Source: Nocardia sp. alder85J (GTDB taxonomy: Bacteria; Actinomycetota; Actinomycetes; Mycobacteriales; Mycobacteriaceae). From it: a DNA stretch of 64,000 bases. A program made the translations under genes and the position numbers. Under the pieces are notes generated by a model. That model had not been told where the DNA came from. It ran no database searches and worked only from the letters and a program-made list of their open reading frames with translations. Each line of letters starts with the position of its first letter. Positions within the stretch are counted from its first letter, which is position 1. The DNA lies in NCBI RefSeq assembly GCF_020176955.2, contig NZ_JAIUCZ020000003.1, forward strand, positions 496,001 to 560,000, in the 5' to 3' direction. Below, in pieces: positions 42,988 to 51,330 of the stretch.

Positions 42988-45204
42988 TCAGGCGCCGCGC
43001 CCCACCACGTCCAGCACCCACGCGTATTCGAACGCGACTTCCTTCCATTTCTCGTAACGGCCGCTGACGCCGCCGTGACCGGCGCTCATCTCCGTCTTCA
43101 ACAGCAGCAGGGAATCGCCGGTCGCGGTGGCGCGCAGCCGGGCCACCCACTTGGCCGGTTCGACGTACAGCACCCGGGTGTCGTTGAGGCTGGTGACCGC
43201 CAGCATCGCGGGATAGCGCTGCGCCGAGACGTTCTCGTACGGCGAGTACGACTTCATGTAGAAGTACACCTCGGGGTCCGCCAGCGGATTGCCCCACTCG
43301 TCCCACTCGATGACCGTCAGCGGCAGCGACGGATCCAGGATCGAGGTGAGCGGGTCGACGAACGGCACGCTGGCCAGGATGCCCGCGAACAGTTCCGGCG
43401 CCAGGTTGGCGACCGCCCCCATCAACAGCCCGCCCGCACTGCCGCCGTCGGCCACCAGCCGGTCCGGGGCGGTGGCGCCGGTGTCGATCAGGTGCCGGGC
43501 GCACGCGACGAAATCGGTGAAGGTGTTCTTCTTCGTCAGCGTCTTGCCGTGTTCGTACCAGAGCCGGCCCATCTCACCGCCGCCGCGGACGTGCGCGACC
43601 GCGAACACCACGCCGCGATCCAGCAGCGACAACCGCGACACCGAGAATCCCGGGTCGATACTCGACTCGTACGAGCCGTAGCCGTAGAGCAGCGTGGGGG
43701 CGGGTCCGGCGGCCACGGCGGGTCCCGCGCCGGGCCGGCGGCGCACGATCGAGATCGGGATCCGGGTGCCGTCCTCGGCCACCGCCCAATCCCGGTGCTG
43801 CTCATAGTCGTTCGGGTCGTAGCCGCCGAGCACCTGCTGTTCCTTGCGCAGGATCAGCTCACCGGTGGCGGGTACGTAGTCGAACACCTGCATCGGAGTG
43901 ATGAACGAGGTCAGCCCGATCCGCAGGGTCGGCTGTGCCCATTCCGGATTCGAGCCCACCCCGGCGGAGAACAGCTCCAGGCCGAATTCCAGCTCCTGCA
44001 CCGTGCCGTAGCCGGCGCCGGGCGCACCGGAGGTGTCGTCGGTCAACGGCCACACCGCGACCCGCGGCAGCGCCTCGCGACGGTAGGACAGCACCAGATG
44101 GTCGGCGAAGCAGTCGATGTCCTCCAGCCGCACATCGTCGCGATGCGAGACGAGGATGGTCTGTTCCCCCGGCGCGTCCACCGGAGCCTCGGACAGGACG
44201 AAGTTCTCCGCCTTCACCCCGTCGACGACATCGTTGTGCAGGAACAGGAATCGGTCCTGCCCGGCGATCACGGCGTGCTCCGCGGAGTACTCCACCCCCT
44301 CGCGGCGCGGCAGCAGTACCCGGAATTCACCCTCCGGGTCGTCGGATTCGAGTACCCAGCCCTCGCTGGTGATCTTCGAACCGACCCAGATCATCAGATA
44401 TTTCTCGGAGCGGGTGGCGCCGATGCTGACCCAGTACCGTTCGTCCGGCTCGTGATAGACGGTGACATCGCTGTCCTTCGCCGTGCCCAGGCGGTGCCGC
44501 CACACCGTGTCCGGCCGCCAGGACTCGTCGACGGTCTGATAGAAGACGTGGGAGCCGTCCAGTGACCAGGTCGCGCCCGGCGCGGTACCCGCGATCTCGT
44601 CGGCGAGGATCTCGCCGGTGCGCAGATCCTTGAACCGCAGCAGATAACGCTCGTCGCCGACGGTGTCGATGGAGAAGGCCAGCAGGTTCCCGTCGTGGCT
44701 CACGGAGAACGCGCCCAGCGAGAAGAAGTCGTGCCCCTCGGCCACCGCATTGCTGTCCAGCAGCACCTGCTCACCCGGGATCTCGGCCTCCGCCAGCAGC
44801 GTCGGCGGCGTCCAGTCGCCCGGATCGACGACGGGGCACCGGCAGTGCACGCCGTACTGCTTGCCCTCGAAACTGCGCGAGTAGTACCACCAGTCGCCCA
44901 TCCGGGCCGGGACCGACAGATCCGTCTCCTGGGTGCGCGCCTTGATCTCGTCGAAGACGGCCTCCCGCAGCGGTTGCAGGTGGGCCGTGCGCGCCTCGGT
45001 GTACCCGTTCTCGGCCTCGAGGTAGGCGATCACCTCGGCGCTGTCCTTGTCTCGCAACCACTCGTACTCGTCGACGACCAGGTCGCCGTGGTGCAACCGC
45101 TCGGCGGGTACCCGTTTCGCCACCGGGGGGACCGCTCCGGCGGCGGTGGCCGGCGCCGCGTCGCCGGGGTTGGGGACCGTTCCGGTACCACTGTCGAGAG
45201 CCAT
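42988..45204 (-). CDS. ptrB: oligopeptidase B (S9 prolyl-oligopeptidase family)
   Basis: 738-aa serine peptidase cutting short peptides after basic residues. An N-terminal beta-propeller of about 400 residues precedes the alpha/beta-hydrolase domain with Ser in ADGGSAGGLLMG, Asp in TSLNDTRVLY and His in SAGHGGVSGR. FVDPLTSILDPSLPLTVIEWDEWGNP is characteristic of PtrB. It corresponds to Rv0782. ATG 45204 is preceded by TACCGT and 7 nt. Cytoplasmic, no signal peptide. Confidence 0.94.
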   Translation of the reverse strand: MALDSGTGTVPNPGDAAPATAAGAVPPVAKRVPAERLHHGDLVVDEYEWLRDKDSAEVIAYLEAENGYTEARTAHLQPLREAVFDEIKARTQETDLSVPARMGDWWYYSRSFEGKQYGVHCRCPVVDPGDWTPPTLLAEAEIPGEQVLLDSNAVAEGHDFFSLGAFSVSHDGNLLAFSIDTVGDERYLLRFKDLRTGEILADEIAGTAPGATWSLDGSHVFYQTVDESWRPDTVWRHRLGTAKDSDVTVYHEPDERYWVSIGATRSEKYLMIWVGSKITSEGWVLESDDPEGEFRVLLPRREGVEYSAEHAVIAGQDRFLFLHNDVVDGVKAENFVLSEAPVDAPGEQTILVSHRDDVRLEDIDCFADHLVLSYRREALPRVAVWPLTDDTSGAPGAGYGTVQELEFGLELFSAGVGSNPEWAQPTLRIGLTSFITPMQVFDYVPATGELILRKEQQVLGGYDPNDYEQHRDWAVAEDGTRIPISIVRRRPGAGPAVAAGPAPTLLYGYGSYESSIDPGFSVSRLSLLDRGVVFAVAHVRGGGEMGRLWYEHGKTLTKKNTFTDFVACARHLIDTGATAPDRLVADGGSAGGLLMGAVANLAPELFAGILASVPFVDPLTSILDPSLPLTVIEWDEWGNPLADPEVYFYMKSYSPYENVSAQRYPAMLAVTSLNDTRVLYVEPAKWVARLRATATGDSLLLLKTEMSAGHGGVSGRYEKWKEVAFEYAWVLDVVGRGA

Positions 45205-45211
45205 GCGGTCC

Positions 45212-45217
45212 ACGGTA
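45212..45217 (-). promoter_or_regulatory. -10 element, leaderless ptrB
   Basis: TACCGT, 7 nt, ATG 45204. Confidence 0.5.
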
Positions 45218-45247
45218 ATCGCGGGTCGCCGCCGGGCGACGTCCGGG

Positions 45248-45454
45248 CTATCCCAGACCGGTACGCCGGGCCGAACCCGGCAGACCGGCCCGGCGGGTGT
45301 CCACCCGGCGGGCATCCATCAGGAAATACAGGGCCGCATTGCGGCGCGGGCATTGCTCGGACGGACAACTGCGGTGAATGTGCAGGATATGGTGGGCCAG
45401 CTCGACGGTGAGGTGTAGGGGCACCACCGAGCAGGTGTCGTATTCGGGTGCCAT
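45248..45454 (-). CDS. small Cys/His-containing hypothetical protein
   Basis: 68-aa protein of no known function. Core: HLTVELAHHILHIHRSCPSEQCPRRNAALYFL, with two Cys five residues apart and clustered His, possibly metal-binding. Such small proteins occur near DUF397/XRE genes in nocardiae and streptomycetes. ATG 45454 has AAGGA about 10 nt upstream; an earlier GTG at 45517 would add 21 residues. It diverges from the DUF397 gene. Confidence 0.5.
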   Translation of the reverse strand: MAPEYDTCSVVPLHLTVELAHHILHIHRSCPSEQCPRRNAALYFLMDARRVDTRRAGLPGSARRTGLG

Positions 45455-45676
45455 CGGCGCTCTGTCCTTGTCGTGCCTGTTCGTGGCGAAATGCGCGATC
45501 AGGATCGTCCTGACCACATCGCCGTCCTCGTTCCGATACAGAGACAGAGGTTTCCGCTTCGATTGCCGGATAAACCACTTCGGCCACGACTACTGTGGAT
45601 CGCGCTCGAGATCACCGAATCCCGCACCGAGGCAAGCCGAATCGTTCGGGCACGACGCCGACGCACAGGAGCAGAC

Positions 45677-45892
45677 GTGGAAGCGAAGAATCGCGAGATC
45701 GAACCCGACGCCGTGTGGCACCGCAGCGGCGGCGGTACCGGCGGCGTGGAGGTGGCCTTCCTCGCCTCGGGCAATATCGGCCTGCGTGATGCGAAGAATC
45801 CCGGCGGTCCGGCGCTGATCTTCACCCCGGGCGAGTGGACGGCCTTCGTCGCCGGCGCCCAGGACGGGGAGTTCAACCGGCCCACAGCCTGA
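45677..45892 (+). CDS. DUF397 domain protein
   Basis: 71-aa protein with the DUF397 pattern: WHRSGGGTGGVEVAFLASGNIGLRDAKNPGGPALIFTPGEWTAF. DUF397 proteins usually sit beside XRE regulators and are thought to act with them (BldB-like group); no such regulator adjoins here. GTG 45677 has AGGAG at 5 nt. Confidence 0.82.
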   Translation: MEAKNREIEPDAVWHRSGGGTGGVEVAFLASGNIGLRDAKNPGGPALIFTPGEWTAFVAGAQDGEFNRPTA

Positions 45893-45936
45893 TTCGTCCG
45901 GCCCGGACACCCGAGCCGCCCTGATCACTCCGGGTG

Positions 45937-45995
45937 CCGCGATCACCCTGTCGCCACGACCGCCCTGCCGCCGCGATCACCCTGCCGTCACGACC
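45937..45995. repeat. 34-bp imperfect tandem repeat
   Basis: Unit 45937-45970 is followed by 25 nt of a second copy (45971-45995) with two mismatches; core CGCGATCACCCTG. It lies between the convergent DUF397 and mycolyltransferase genes. No function seen. Confidence 0.7.
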
Positions 45996-46046
45996 TCGCG
46001 AGGCCTGTCGCCTCCCCAGTGCCTCGAACGTCGGGCACCGGTGGGG

Positions 46047-47021
46047 CTAGGCGCCGATCGCTGCCGCGACCGTGGGCCAGGACGAGTGCAGGGTGTCCTG
46101 CCAGTACGACCACGAGTGGGTGCCGACCGGATCGTGTTCGATCCGGGCCGGGATGTCCAGCCCGCGCAGACGTTGCTCGAAGGATGTCACGCAGGCGTCG
46201 ACCCCGGCCTCGATCGGCCCGCCGAAGACGATGTTCTCCGGTAGTTGCGGTTTGACCTCCGTCTCGTGCGGGCCGGGGAGGCCGGTACCGGTGGACAGGT
46301 AGATCGTCGTGCCGCGGAGATTGTCGGCCAGCAGCGCCGGATCGTGCTGGGCCCAGGCCGGATCGTCGGGCAGGCCCCACATGGCTGCCGGATTGCCGCC
46401 GCGATTGGCGATGGAGAATTCGATCGAGCCCTGGGCCATGCCCAGATCGGGACAGGCGCTGTACCCGGCCACGGCGTGATACCTGCCCGGATTGCGTACG
46501 GCCAGCACGAATGCCGCGATCCCACCCATCGACAGACCGCCGATGGCATCGACACCATTGCCGTCGAACGTGGCATCGATCAGCGGGGGTAGCTCGCGGG
46601 TGAGGAAGGTCTCCCAGCGGTAGTGCCCGAACTTCGGATCGTCGCTGCGCCAATCCGTGTAGTAACTGGCCTGGCCGCCGATCGGCAGCACCACGTTCAC
46701 GGCTTTGTCCGCGAAGAAGGACTCGGCATCGGTGGCGTTGGTCCACGTGCTCTGCTGCTCGCCCGGGTCGAGGCCGTCGAGCAGGTAATACGTCGGCCGG
46801 GCCGCACCGCCGCGCGGATGCAGCACCTGGACCGGAACGACCCGGCCCATTGCGGGCGAGTCGATCGACAGGGCGGCCCGGGTCGGACTCAACTGCTCGA
46901 CGGCCACGACCCGGGCGGCGGACACCGGGTCCGCGGCGGCGAGAGGCAACCGCCCGGCACCTGGAGTCCAGATCGTGACAGCCACCGAAAGCAACACGGC
47001 AGCAACAACACTGAAACGCAT
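46047..47021 (-). CDS. antigen-85-like mycolyltransferase/esterase
   Basis: 324-aa secreted alpha/beta-hydrolase that should transfer mycolates between trehalose and the cell wall. Signal peptide MRFSVVAAVLLSVAVTIW... ends near AAADP (about residue 31). Nucleophile Ser in GGLSMGGIAAF, Asp/Glu region PHETEVKP, and His in GTHSWSYWQDTL, as in antigen 85. The YYTDWR motif near residue 120 is also typical. ATG 47021 has GGAGG at 6 nt. Mycolic-acid-type bacteria carry several paralogues; which acceptor this one uses is unknown. Confidence 0.88.
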   Translation of the reverse strand: MRFSVVAAVLLSVAVTIWTPGAGRLPLAAADPVSAARVVAVEQLSPTRAALSIDSPAMGRVVPVQVLHPRGGAARPTYYLLDGLDPGEQQSTWTNATDAESFFADKAVNVVLPIGGQASYYTDWRSDDPKFGHYRWETFLTRELPPLIDATFDGNGVDAIGGLSMGGIAAFVLAVRNPGRYHAVAGYSACPDLGMAQGSIEFSIANRGGNPAAMWGLPDDPAWAQHDPALLADNLRGTTIYLSTGTGLPGPHETEVKPQLPENIVFGGPIEAGVDACVTSFEQRLRGLDIPARIEHDPVGTHSWSYWQDTLHSSWPTVAAAIGA

Positions 47022-47131
47022 GCCCCACCTCCATCAGCCCACGTCGAGTGAGTCCCAACGTAGCTCACAGCGGTCGGCTTCGGCAGTGCTTTCCCGGTGC
47101 CGCACCCCTTGCGTGAACGTCGCACACCGTG

Positions 47132-47216
47132 GACCGAATCCGGCCCCGCACCAACGGGTTACCTCCCGGACACATCATGGTCCGAAATCCCGCCCGCACC
47201 AACGGGTTACGTCCCG
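47132..47216. repeat. 48-bp-spaced direct repeat
   Basis: Two copies of about 37 bp (47132-47168 and 47180-47216) share the perfect core CCGCACCAACGGGTTAC. They fill the gap between the mycolyltransferase and HIT genes. The plus strand would read a repeated Ala-Pro-Thr-Gly-Tyr peptide, but no gene is supported. Confidence 0.75.
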
Positions 47217-47232
47217 AACCCGCGCGAACGCG

Positions 47233-47667
47233 CTACCGCGGCGCCTGCCGGTCCAGCGCGCCGCGCACCGAGGAGGCCAGGTAGTCCAGATCGGCGCGCA
47301 CCGGATGGGTGGGCCGCGCCCGCAGACCGAAGCCGTCGCCGGGAGTCCGCGGAATCACGTGCAGGTGCACGTGGAACACCTCCTGCCCGGCCGTGACCCC
47401 GTCGGCGAGAAAGAAATTCACGCCGTCGCAGCCCACCTCGGAGGCGCGCAGCGCCGCGGCCAGCTGCTGCCCGACACGGAACAGCTTGCCGCCCAACTCC
47501 GGATCCAGCTCGGCCAGGCTGCGCGCCTGCACCTTCGGGATCACCAGCAGATGGCCGGGCGTCACGGGCCGAATATCCATGAACGCCAGCACATCGTCGT
47601 CCTCGTACACCTTCGACGCGGGAGCGCGGCCGGCGACGATATCGGCGAAGATCGTGTACGGATTCAT
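47233..47667 (-). CDS. HIT family protein
   Basis: 144-aa histidine-triad nucleotide hydrolase or transferase. Triad HVHLHVIP (about residues 98-105); N-terminal FADIVAGRAPASKVYEDDDVLAFMDI is typical of HINT. Corresponds to Rv0759c. ATG 47667 follows TAGGCT by 7 nt. Substrate (an adenosine phosphoramidate or dinucleotide) not determined. Confidence 0.92.
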   Translation of the reverse strand: MNPYTIFADIVAGRAPASKVYEDDDVLAFMDIRPVTPGHLLVIPKVQARSLAELDPELGGKLFRVGQQLAAALRASEVGCDGVNFFLADGVTAGQEVFHVHLHVIPRTPGDGFGLRARPTHPVRADLDYLASSVRGALDRQAPR

Positions 47668-47674
47668 GGCGAGC

Positions 47675-47680
47675 AGCCTA
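47675..47680 (-). promoter_or_regulatory. -10 element, leaderless HIT gene
   Basis: TAGGCT, 7 nt, ATG 47667. Confidence 0.5.
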
Positions 47681-47727
47681 CGTGCCCGATCCGCCGCACC
47701 CTCCGGCGCGGCGGAACCGCTGCGGCA

Positions 47728-49149
47728 CTACAGGATCGGCGCCGGACTGTAGTGCGCGGCCGCCGGATCCGCGTCGACCAGCTTCTGCACCTGCGCCACC
47801 ACCTCGGCCACCTGCGCCTCGGCCGCGCCGACGAAGGCGGAGCGATCGGCCAGCGCGGCCTCCAGTTCGGCGCGGGTCAGCGGCAGCCGGTCGTCGGCGG
47901 CCAGCCGATCCAGCAGATCCGGTTCGCGGCCCAGCTCGCGCATGGCCAGCGCGACCGCGACCGCGTGCTCCTTGATGACCTCGTGCGCGGCCTCGCGCCC
48001 GACCCCGGCCCGCACCGCCGCCATCAGGATGCGGGTGGTCGCCAGGAAGGGCAGGTAGCGATCGAGTTCGCGCCCGATCACCGCCGGATAGGCGCCGAAT
48101 TCGGCGAGCACCGTCAGGAAGGTCTCGATCATGCCGTCGATGGCGAAGAACGCGTCCGGCAGCGCGACCCGGCGCACCACCGAACAGAACACGTCGCCCT
48201 CGTTCCACTGCGCACCGGCCAGTTCGGCGGCCATCGAGGCGTACCCGCGCAACACCACCTGCAGGCCGTTGACCCGCTCGCAGGACCGGGTGTTCATCTT
48301 GTGCGGCATCGCGGACGAACCCACCTGACCGGGCTGGAAACCCTCGGTGACCAGTTCGTTCCCGGCCATCAGCCGGATGGTGTGCGCGAACGAGGACGGT
48401 CCGGCGCCCACCTGCACCAGCGCGGACAGCACGTCGTGGTCCAGCGACCGCGGATACACCTGGCCGACGCTGGTCAGCACGCTCGCGAAACCGAGATGCC
48501 GGGCCACCCGCTGCTCCAGCAGCGACAACTTCGCCGCGTCGCCGTCGAGCAGGTCCAGCATGTCCTGTGCGGTGCCCATCGGGCCCTTGATGCCGCGCAG
48601 CGGGTAGCGGTCGATCAGTTCCCGCACACGGGTCAGGGCGAGCAGCAGTTCGTCCGCGGCGGAGGCGAAGCGTTTGCCGAGAGTGGTGGCCTGCGCGGCC
48701 ACATTGTGCGAACGACCGGCCATGACCAGCGGCGCGTAGTCGGCGGCCCGCTCGGCCAGCCGGGCGGCGACGGCCACCCCGTGCCGGTACACATGCTCGA
48801 GCGACAGCCGGATCTGCAACTGTTCGACGTTCTCGGTGAGGTCGCGGCTGGTCATGCCCTTGTGGATGTGCTCGTGACCGGCCAGCGCGTTGAACTCCTC
48901 GATGCGCGCCTTCACGTCGTGACGGGTGACCCGCTCCCGCTCGGCGATCGAGGCCAGATCGACCCGGTCGATCACCCGCTCGTAGTCGTCGACCACGCCC
49001 GGCGGCACGTCCACGCCGAGTTCGGCCTGTGCCCGGAGCACCTCCAGCCACAGCCGGCGCTCCAGCACGATCTTGTTCTCCGGCGACCACAGGTGCCGCA
49101 GCTCCGGACCGGCGTACCGGTTGGCGAGGACGTTCGGGACAACACTCAC
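47728..49149 (-). CDS. purB: adenylosuccinate lyase
   Basis: 473-aa lyase catalysing two purine steps: SAICAR to AICAR plus fumarate, and adenylosuccinate to AMP plus fumarate. The fumarase/aspartase signature GSSAMPHKMN is present, with AGHEHIHKGMTSRDLTEN and MAGRSHNVAAQATTLGKR. GTG 49149 is 8 nt after TAGACT. The TetR gene ends 11 bp upstream. Confidence 0.97.
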   Translation of the reverse strand: MSVVPNVLANRYAGPELRHLWSPENKIVLERRLWLEVLRAQAELGVDVPPGVVDDYERVIDRVDLASIAERERVTRHDVKARIEEFNALAGHEHIHKGMTSRDLTENVEQLQIRLSLEHVYRHGVAVAARLAERAADYAPLVMAGRSHNVAAQATTLGKRFASAADELLLALTRVRELIDRYPLRGIKGPMGTAQDMLDLLDGDAAKLSLLEQRVARHLGFASVLTSVGQVYPRSLDHDVLSALVQVGAGPSSFAHTIRLMAGNELVTEGFQPGQVGSSAMPHKMNTRSCERVNGLQVVLRGYASMAAELAGAQWNEGDVFCSVVRRVALPDAFFAIDGMIETFLTVLAEFGAYPAVIGRELDRYLPFLATTRILMAAVRAGVGREAAHEVIKEHAVAVALAMRELGREPDLLDRLAADDRLPLTRAELEAALADRSAFVGAAEAQVAEVVAQVQKLVDADPAAAHYSPAPIL

Positions 49150-49157
49150 GTCCGACG

Positions 49158-49163
49158 AGTCTA
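49158..49163 (-). promoter_or_regulatory. -10 element, leaderless purB
   Basis: TAGACT, 8 nt, GTG 49149. Its first three bases are the stop codon of the upstream TetR gene, so purB has a promoter of its own as well as possible readthrough. Confidence 0.5.
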
Positions 49164-49823
49164 GTGTTCGGTGCCGACCCGATTGCCGGAGGTATGCGGG
49201 TGCAGGATGGTCTGCTGCGGAGTGGCCGGGGCGATCACGTCGATCAACTCCAGCAGGGCGCCGCGCGCGGTGCGCCGCGGCTGCGGATCCGGCTCGGTCA
49301 ACGCCGCCACCACGGCCCCGTCGACCACCGCCACCAGCCGCCGCAGTTGCTCGCCGCGGACCACCCGATCGGAGCGGCGCAGCACGTCGGCCAACAGCTC
49401 CTCGAGCTGGCTGCGTAGTCGTAGCTGGACCTCGCGCAGTTCCGGGTGCCGGGCCGACGCCACCGAACGCTCGTAGCGGGCGAGCAGCTGTCCGCGCGCG
49501 AATTCGTCGTAGCCCTCGGCGCCCACCAGCAGATCCAGGATCAGGTCGACCGTCGCCTCCGCGCCGCGGCGGCGGTGGGTCACCTCGCCGATGCGGCGGC
49601 GCATCGCCTCGAGTTCGGCATTGCCGCTGAACTCGACCGCGCGCGCGATCAGATCCTCGAGGGATTCGAAGTAGTACGTCGTCGACGCCAGGGGGAGATC
49701 GGCCCGCGTGGCCACCGAGCGATGCCGGACAGCATCGAAACCACCTTCGAGCAACAGCTCGGCGGCAGCCGCAACCAGAGCCTGGCGACGCCGTTCGCCT
49801 TTCGGGGTCGTCGCGGTTATCAC
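49161..49823 (-). CDS. TetR family regulator (Rv0775-like)
   Basis: 220-aa regulator. HTH: RRQALVAAAAELLLEGGFDAVRHRSVATRADLPLASTTYYFESLEDLI (about residues 12-59). Target unknown; it lies upstream of purB on the same strand, as in M. tuberculosis. GTG 49823 is used. The next gene upstream on this strand, the aminotransferase, ends 242 bp away; that gap shows only a weak 6-bp hairpin at 50003-50020. Confidence 0.88.
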   Translation of the reverse strand: MITATTPKGERRRQALVAAAAELLLEGGFDAVRHRSVATRADLPLASTTYYFESLEDLIARAVEFSGNAELEAMRRRIGEVTHRRRGAEATVDLILDLLVGAEGYDEFARGQLLARYERSVASARHPELREVQLRLRSQLEELLADVLRRSDRVVRGEQLRRLVAVVDGAVVAALTEPDPQPRRTARGALLELIDVIAPATPQQTILHPHTSGNRVGTEH

Positions 49824-50065
49824 CGTGTCATCGTGCCAGTCGTCATCGGTTCATCCGTACCAAATCGGTGCGATCGCTGTCGGTTCTTCTTCTGCCGGTT
49901 CTTGTTTTGCGCACCCGATCCGGCCGAGGGCAACGTGATCCGGCCGACGGCAAAGGGGAGGGTGCGGTGCGAAATCAAACCATGCTTTTTCTACCGCATC
50001 CGCGGGCCGCAGGGGGCCCGGAACGGAAAGTCTTTGCGGGACTGGGCAGTCCGATGCGACGGATG

Positions 50066-51220
50066 TCACACAAAGCGCCCCATCCGGACCAGCGCCTCCT
50101 CGATATCGGCCGTGGCGCCGGCAAAGGAAATGCGGACCGTATGGTTTCCGTTCTCGGTGTCGAAATCGATTCCCGGTGCGAGCGCGACTCCGGTGTGCGA
50201 CAACAGATCGGCACACCAGCGCGTCGAATCATCGGTCAGATGCGCGATGTCCGCGTAGGCGTAGAAGGCGCCGTCGGCCGGCGCCAGTTCGGTGATGCCC
50301 AGTTTCGGCAGACCGTCGAGCAACAGCGACCGGTTCTGTGCGTAGCGCCGCACGTGCCGGTCCAGTTCGACGCGGGACTCCGGATCGAACGCGTGCACCG
50401 CGGCGTACTGCGACACCGCCGGCGGGCACACCGTCATGTTCGAGGCCAGCCGCTGCAACGCCGGGCGCAGCCGGGCGGGCGCCAGCATCCAGCCCAGCCG
50501 CCAGCCGGTCATCGAGAAGTACTTCGACACCGAGCCCACCACCACCGAATCCCGCGAGGTCTGCCAGGCCGAGGCGGTCGGTTCGGTGTCGGCGTAGGTG
50601 ATCCCGTGGTAGATCTCGTCCGAGATCAGCAGGGTGCCGTGGGCATCGCACCAGCGCGCCAGCGCGGCCAGTTCGTCCGGGTCGATCATGGTGCCGGTCG
50701 GATTGGCCGGGCTGGCCACGATCAGGCCCGCGGGCGGCTGGTCCAGCTCCTCCAGCATGGTCACCGTGGGCTGGAAGCGGGTCTGCGGCCCGCCGTCCAA
50801 CTCCACCACCCGGCAGCCCAGCGCGGTGAGCGTGTTGCGGTAGGCCGGATAACCGGGCCGGACCACCGCCACGGTGTCGCCCGCGTCGAAGGCGGCCAGG
50901 AAGATCAGCGTGAAAGCACCGGAGGATCCGGTGGTGACCACCACGTCGTCGGCTGTCACCGCGACACCGTAGCCGTCGCGGTGGTACCCCGCGATCGCCT
51001 CGCGCAGCTCCGGGATACCGAAGGTCTCGGTGTAGCCGAGCAGTTCGTTGTCGATCGCCAGTTTGGTGGCCCGCAGCACCGGCGCCGGGGCGGGGGTGGA
51101 CGGCTGCCCGGCGGCGAGCACCAGGACGTCACCGTGGGTACGGGCCCGTTCGGCAGCCGCCTTCCAGACGTCCATGACGTAGAAGGTCGGAATGGTGGAT
51201 CGAAGCGATTCACTGCGCAC
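50066..51220 (-). CDS. class I/II PLP aminotransferase
   Basis: 384-aa fold-type I aminotransferase. The PLP Lys is in VVGSVSKYFSMTGWRLGW; ASPANPTGTM and ISDEIYHGI are cofactor contacts, and VRISFAGA holds the carboxylate-binding Arg. Closest in appearance to aspartate/alanine-type or N-succinyl-DAP aminotransferase-like proteins; substrate unresolved. GTG 51220 follows TACCGT by 7 nt; the open frame goes further, to 51247. Confidence 0.88.
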   Translation of the reverse strand: MRSESLRSTIPTFYVMDVWKAAAERARTHGDVLVLAAGQPSTPAPAPVLRATKLAIDNELLGYTETFGIPELREAIAGYHRDGYGVAVTADDVVVTTGSSGAFTLIFLAAFDAGDTVAVVRPGYPAYRNTLTALGCRVVELDGGPQTRFQPTVTMLEELDQPPAGLIVASPANPTGTMIDPDELAALARWCDAHGTLLISDEIYHGITYADTEPTASAWQTSRDSVVVGSVSKYFSMTGWRLGWMLAPARLRPALQRLASNMTVCPPAVSQYAAVHAFDPESRVELDRHVRRYAQNRSLLLDGLPKLGITELAPADGAFYAYADIAHLTDDSTRWCADLLSHTGVALAPGIDFDTENGNHTVRISFAGATADIEEALVRMGRFV

Positions 51221-51227
51221 CCGGTCG

Positions 51228-51233
51228 ACGGTA
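51228..51233 (-). promoter_or_regulatory. -10 element, leaderless aminotransferase
   Basis: TACCGT, 7 nt, GTG 51220. Confidence 0.5.
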
Positions 51234-51280
51234 GAACACGCCCGCACACCGGCTCACCCCCGGTCGCGAGACCGTCCTGT

Positions 51281-51286
51281 TATGGT
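51281..51286 (+). promoter_or_regulatory. -10 element upstream of M23 peptidase
   Basis: TATGGT. Start of transcription would fall near 51293, next to an out-of-frame ATG at 51294 and 38 nt before the M23 start. Confidence 0.4.
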
Positions 51287-51330
51287 CGGCGGTATGTCCG
51301 GACCGGGCATCGAGCGACGCGGTTCAGGGG

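Noticed and set aside
47097..47396. Possible small gene with repeated APTGY peptide
   Set aside because: Explained by the DNA direct repeat and antisense of the HIT gene; no ribosome site.
50003..50020. 6-bp GC hairpin after the aminotransferase
   Set aside because: Short, no U-tract; below the level I would call a terminator.
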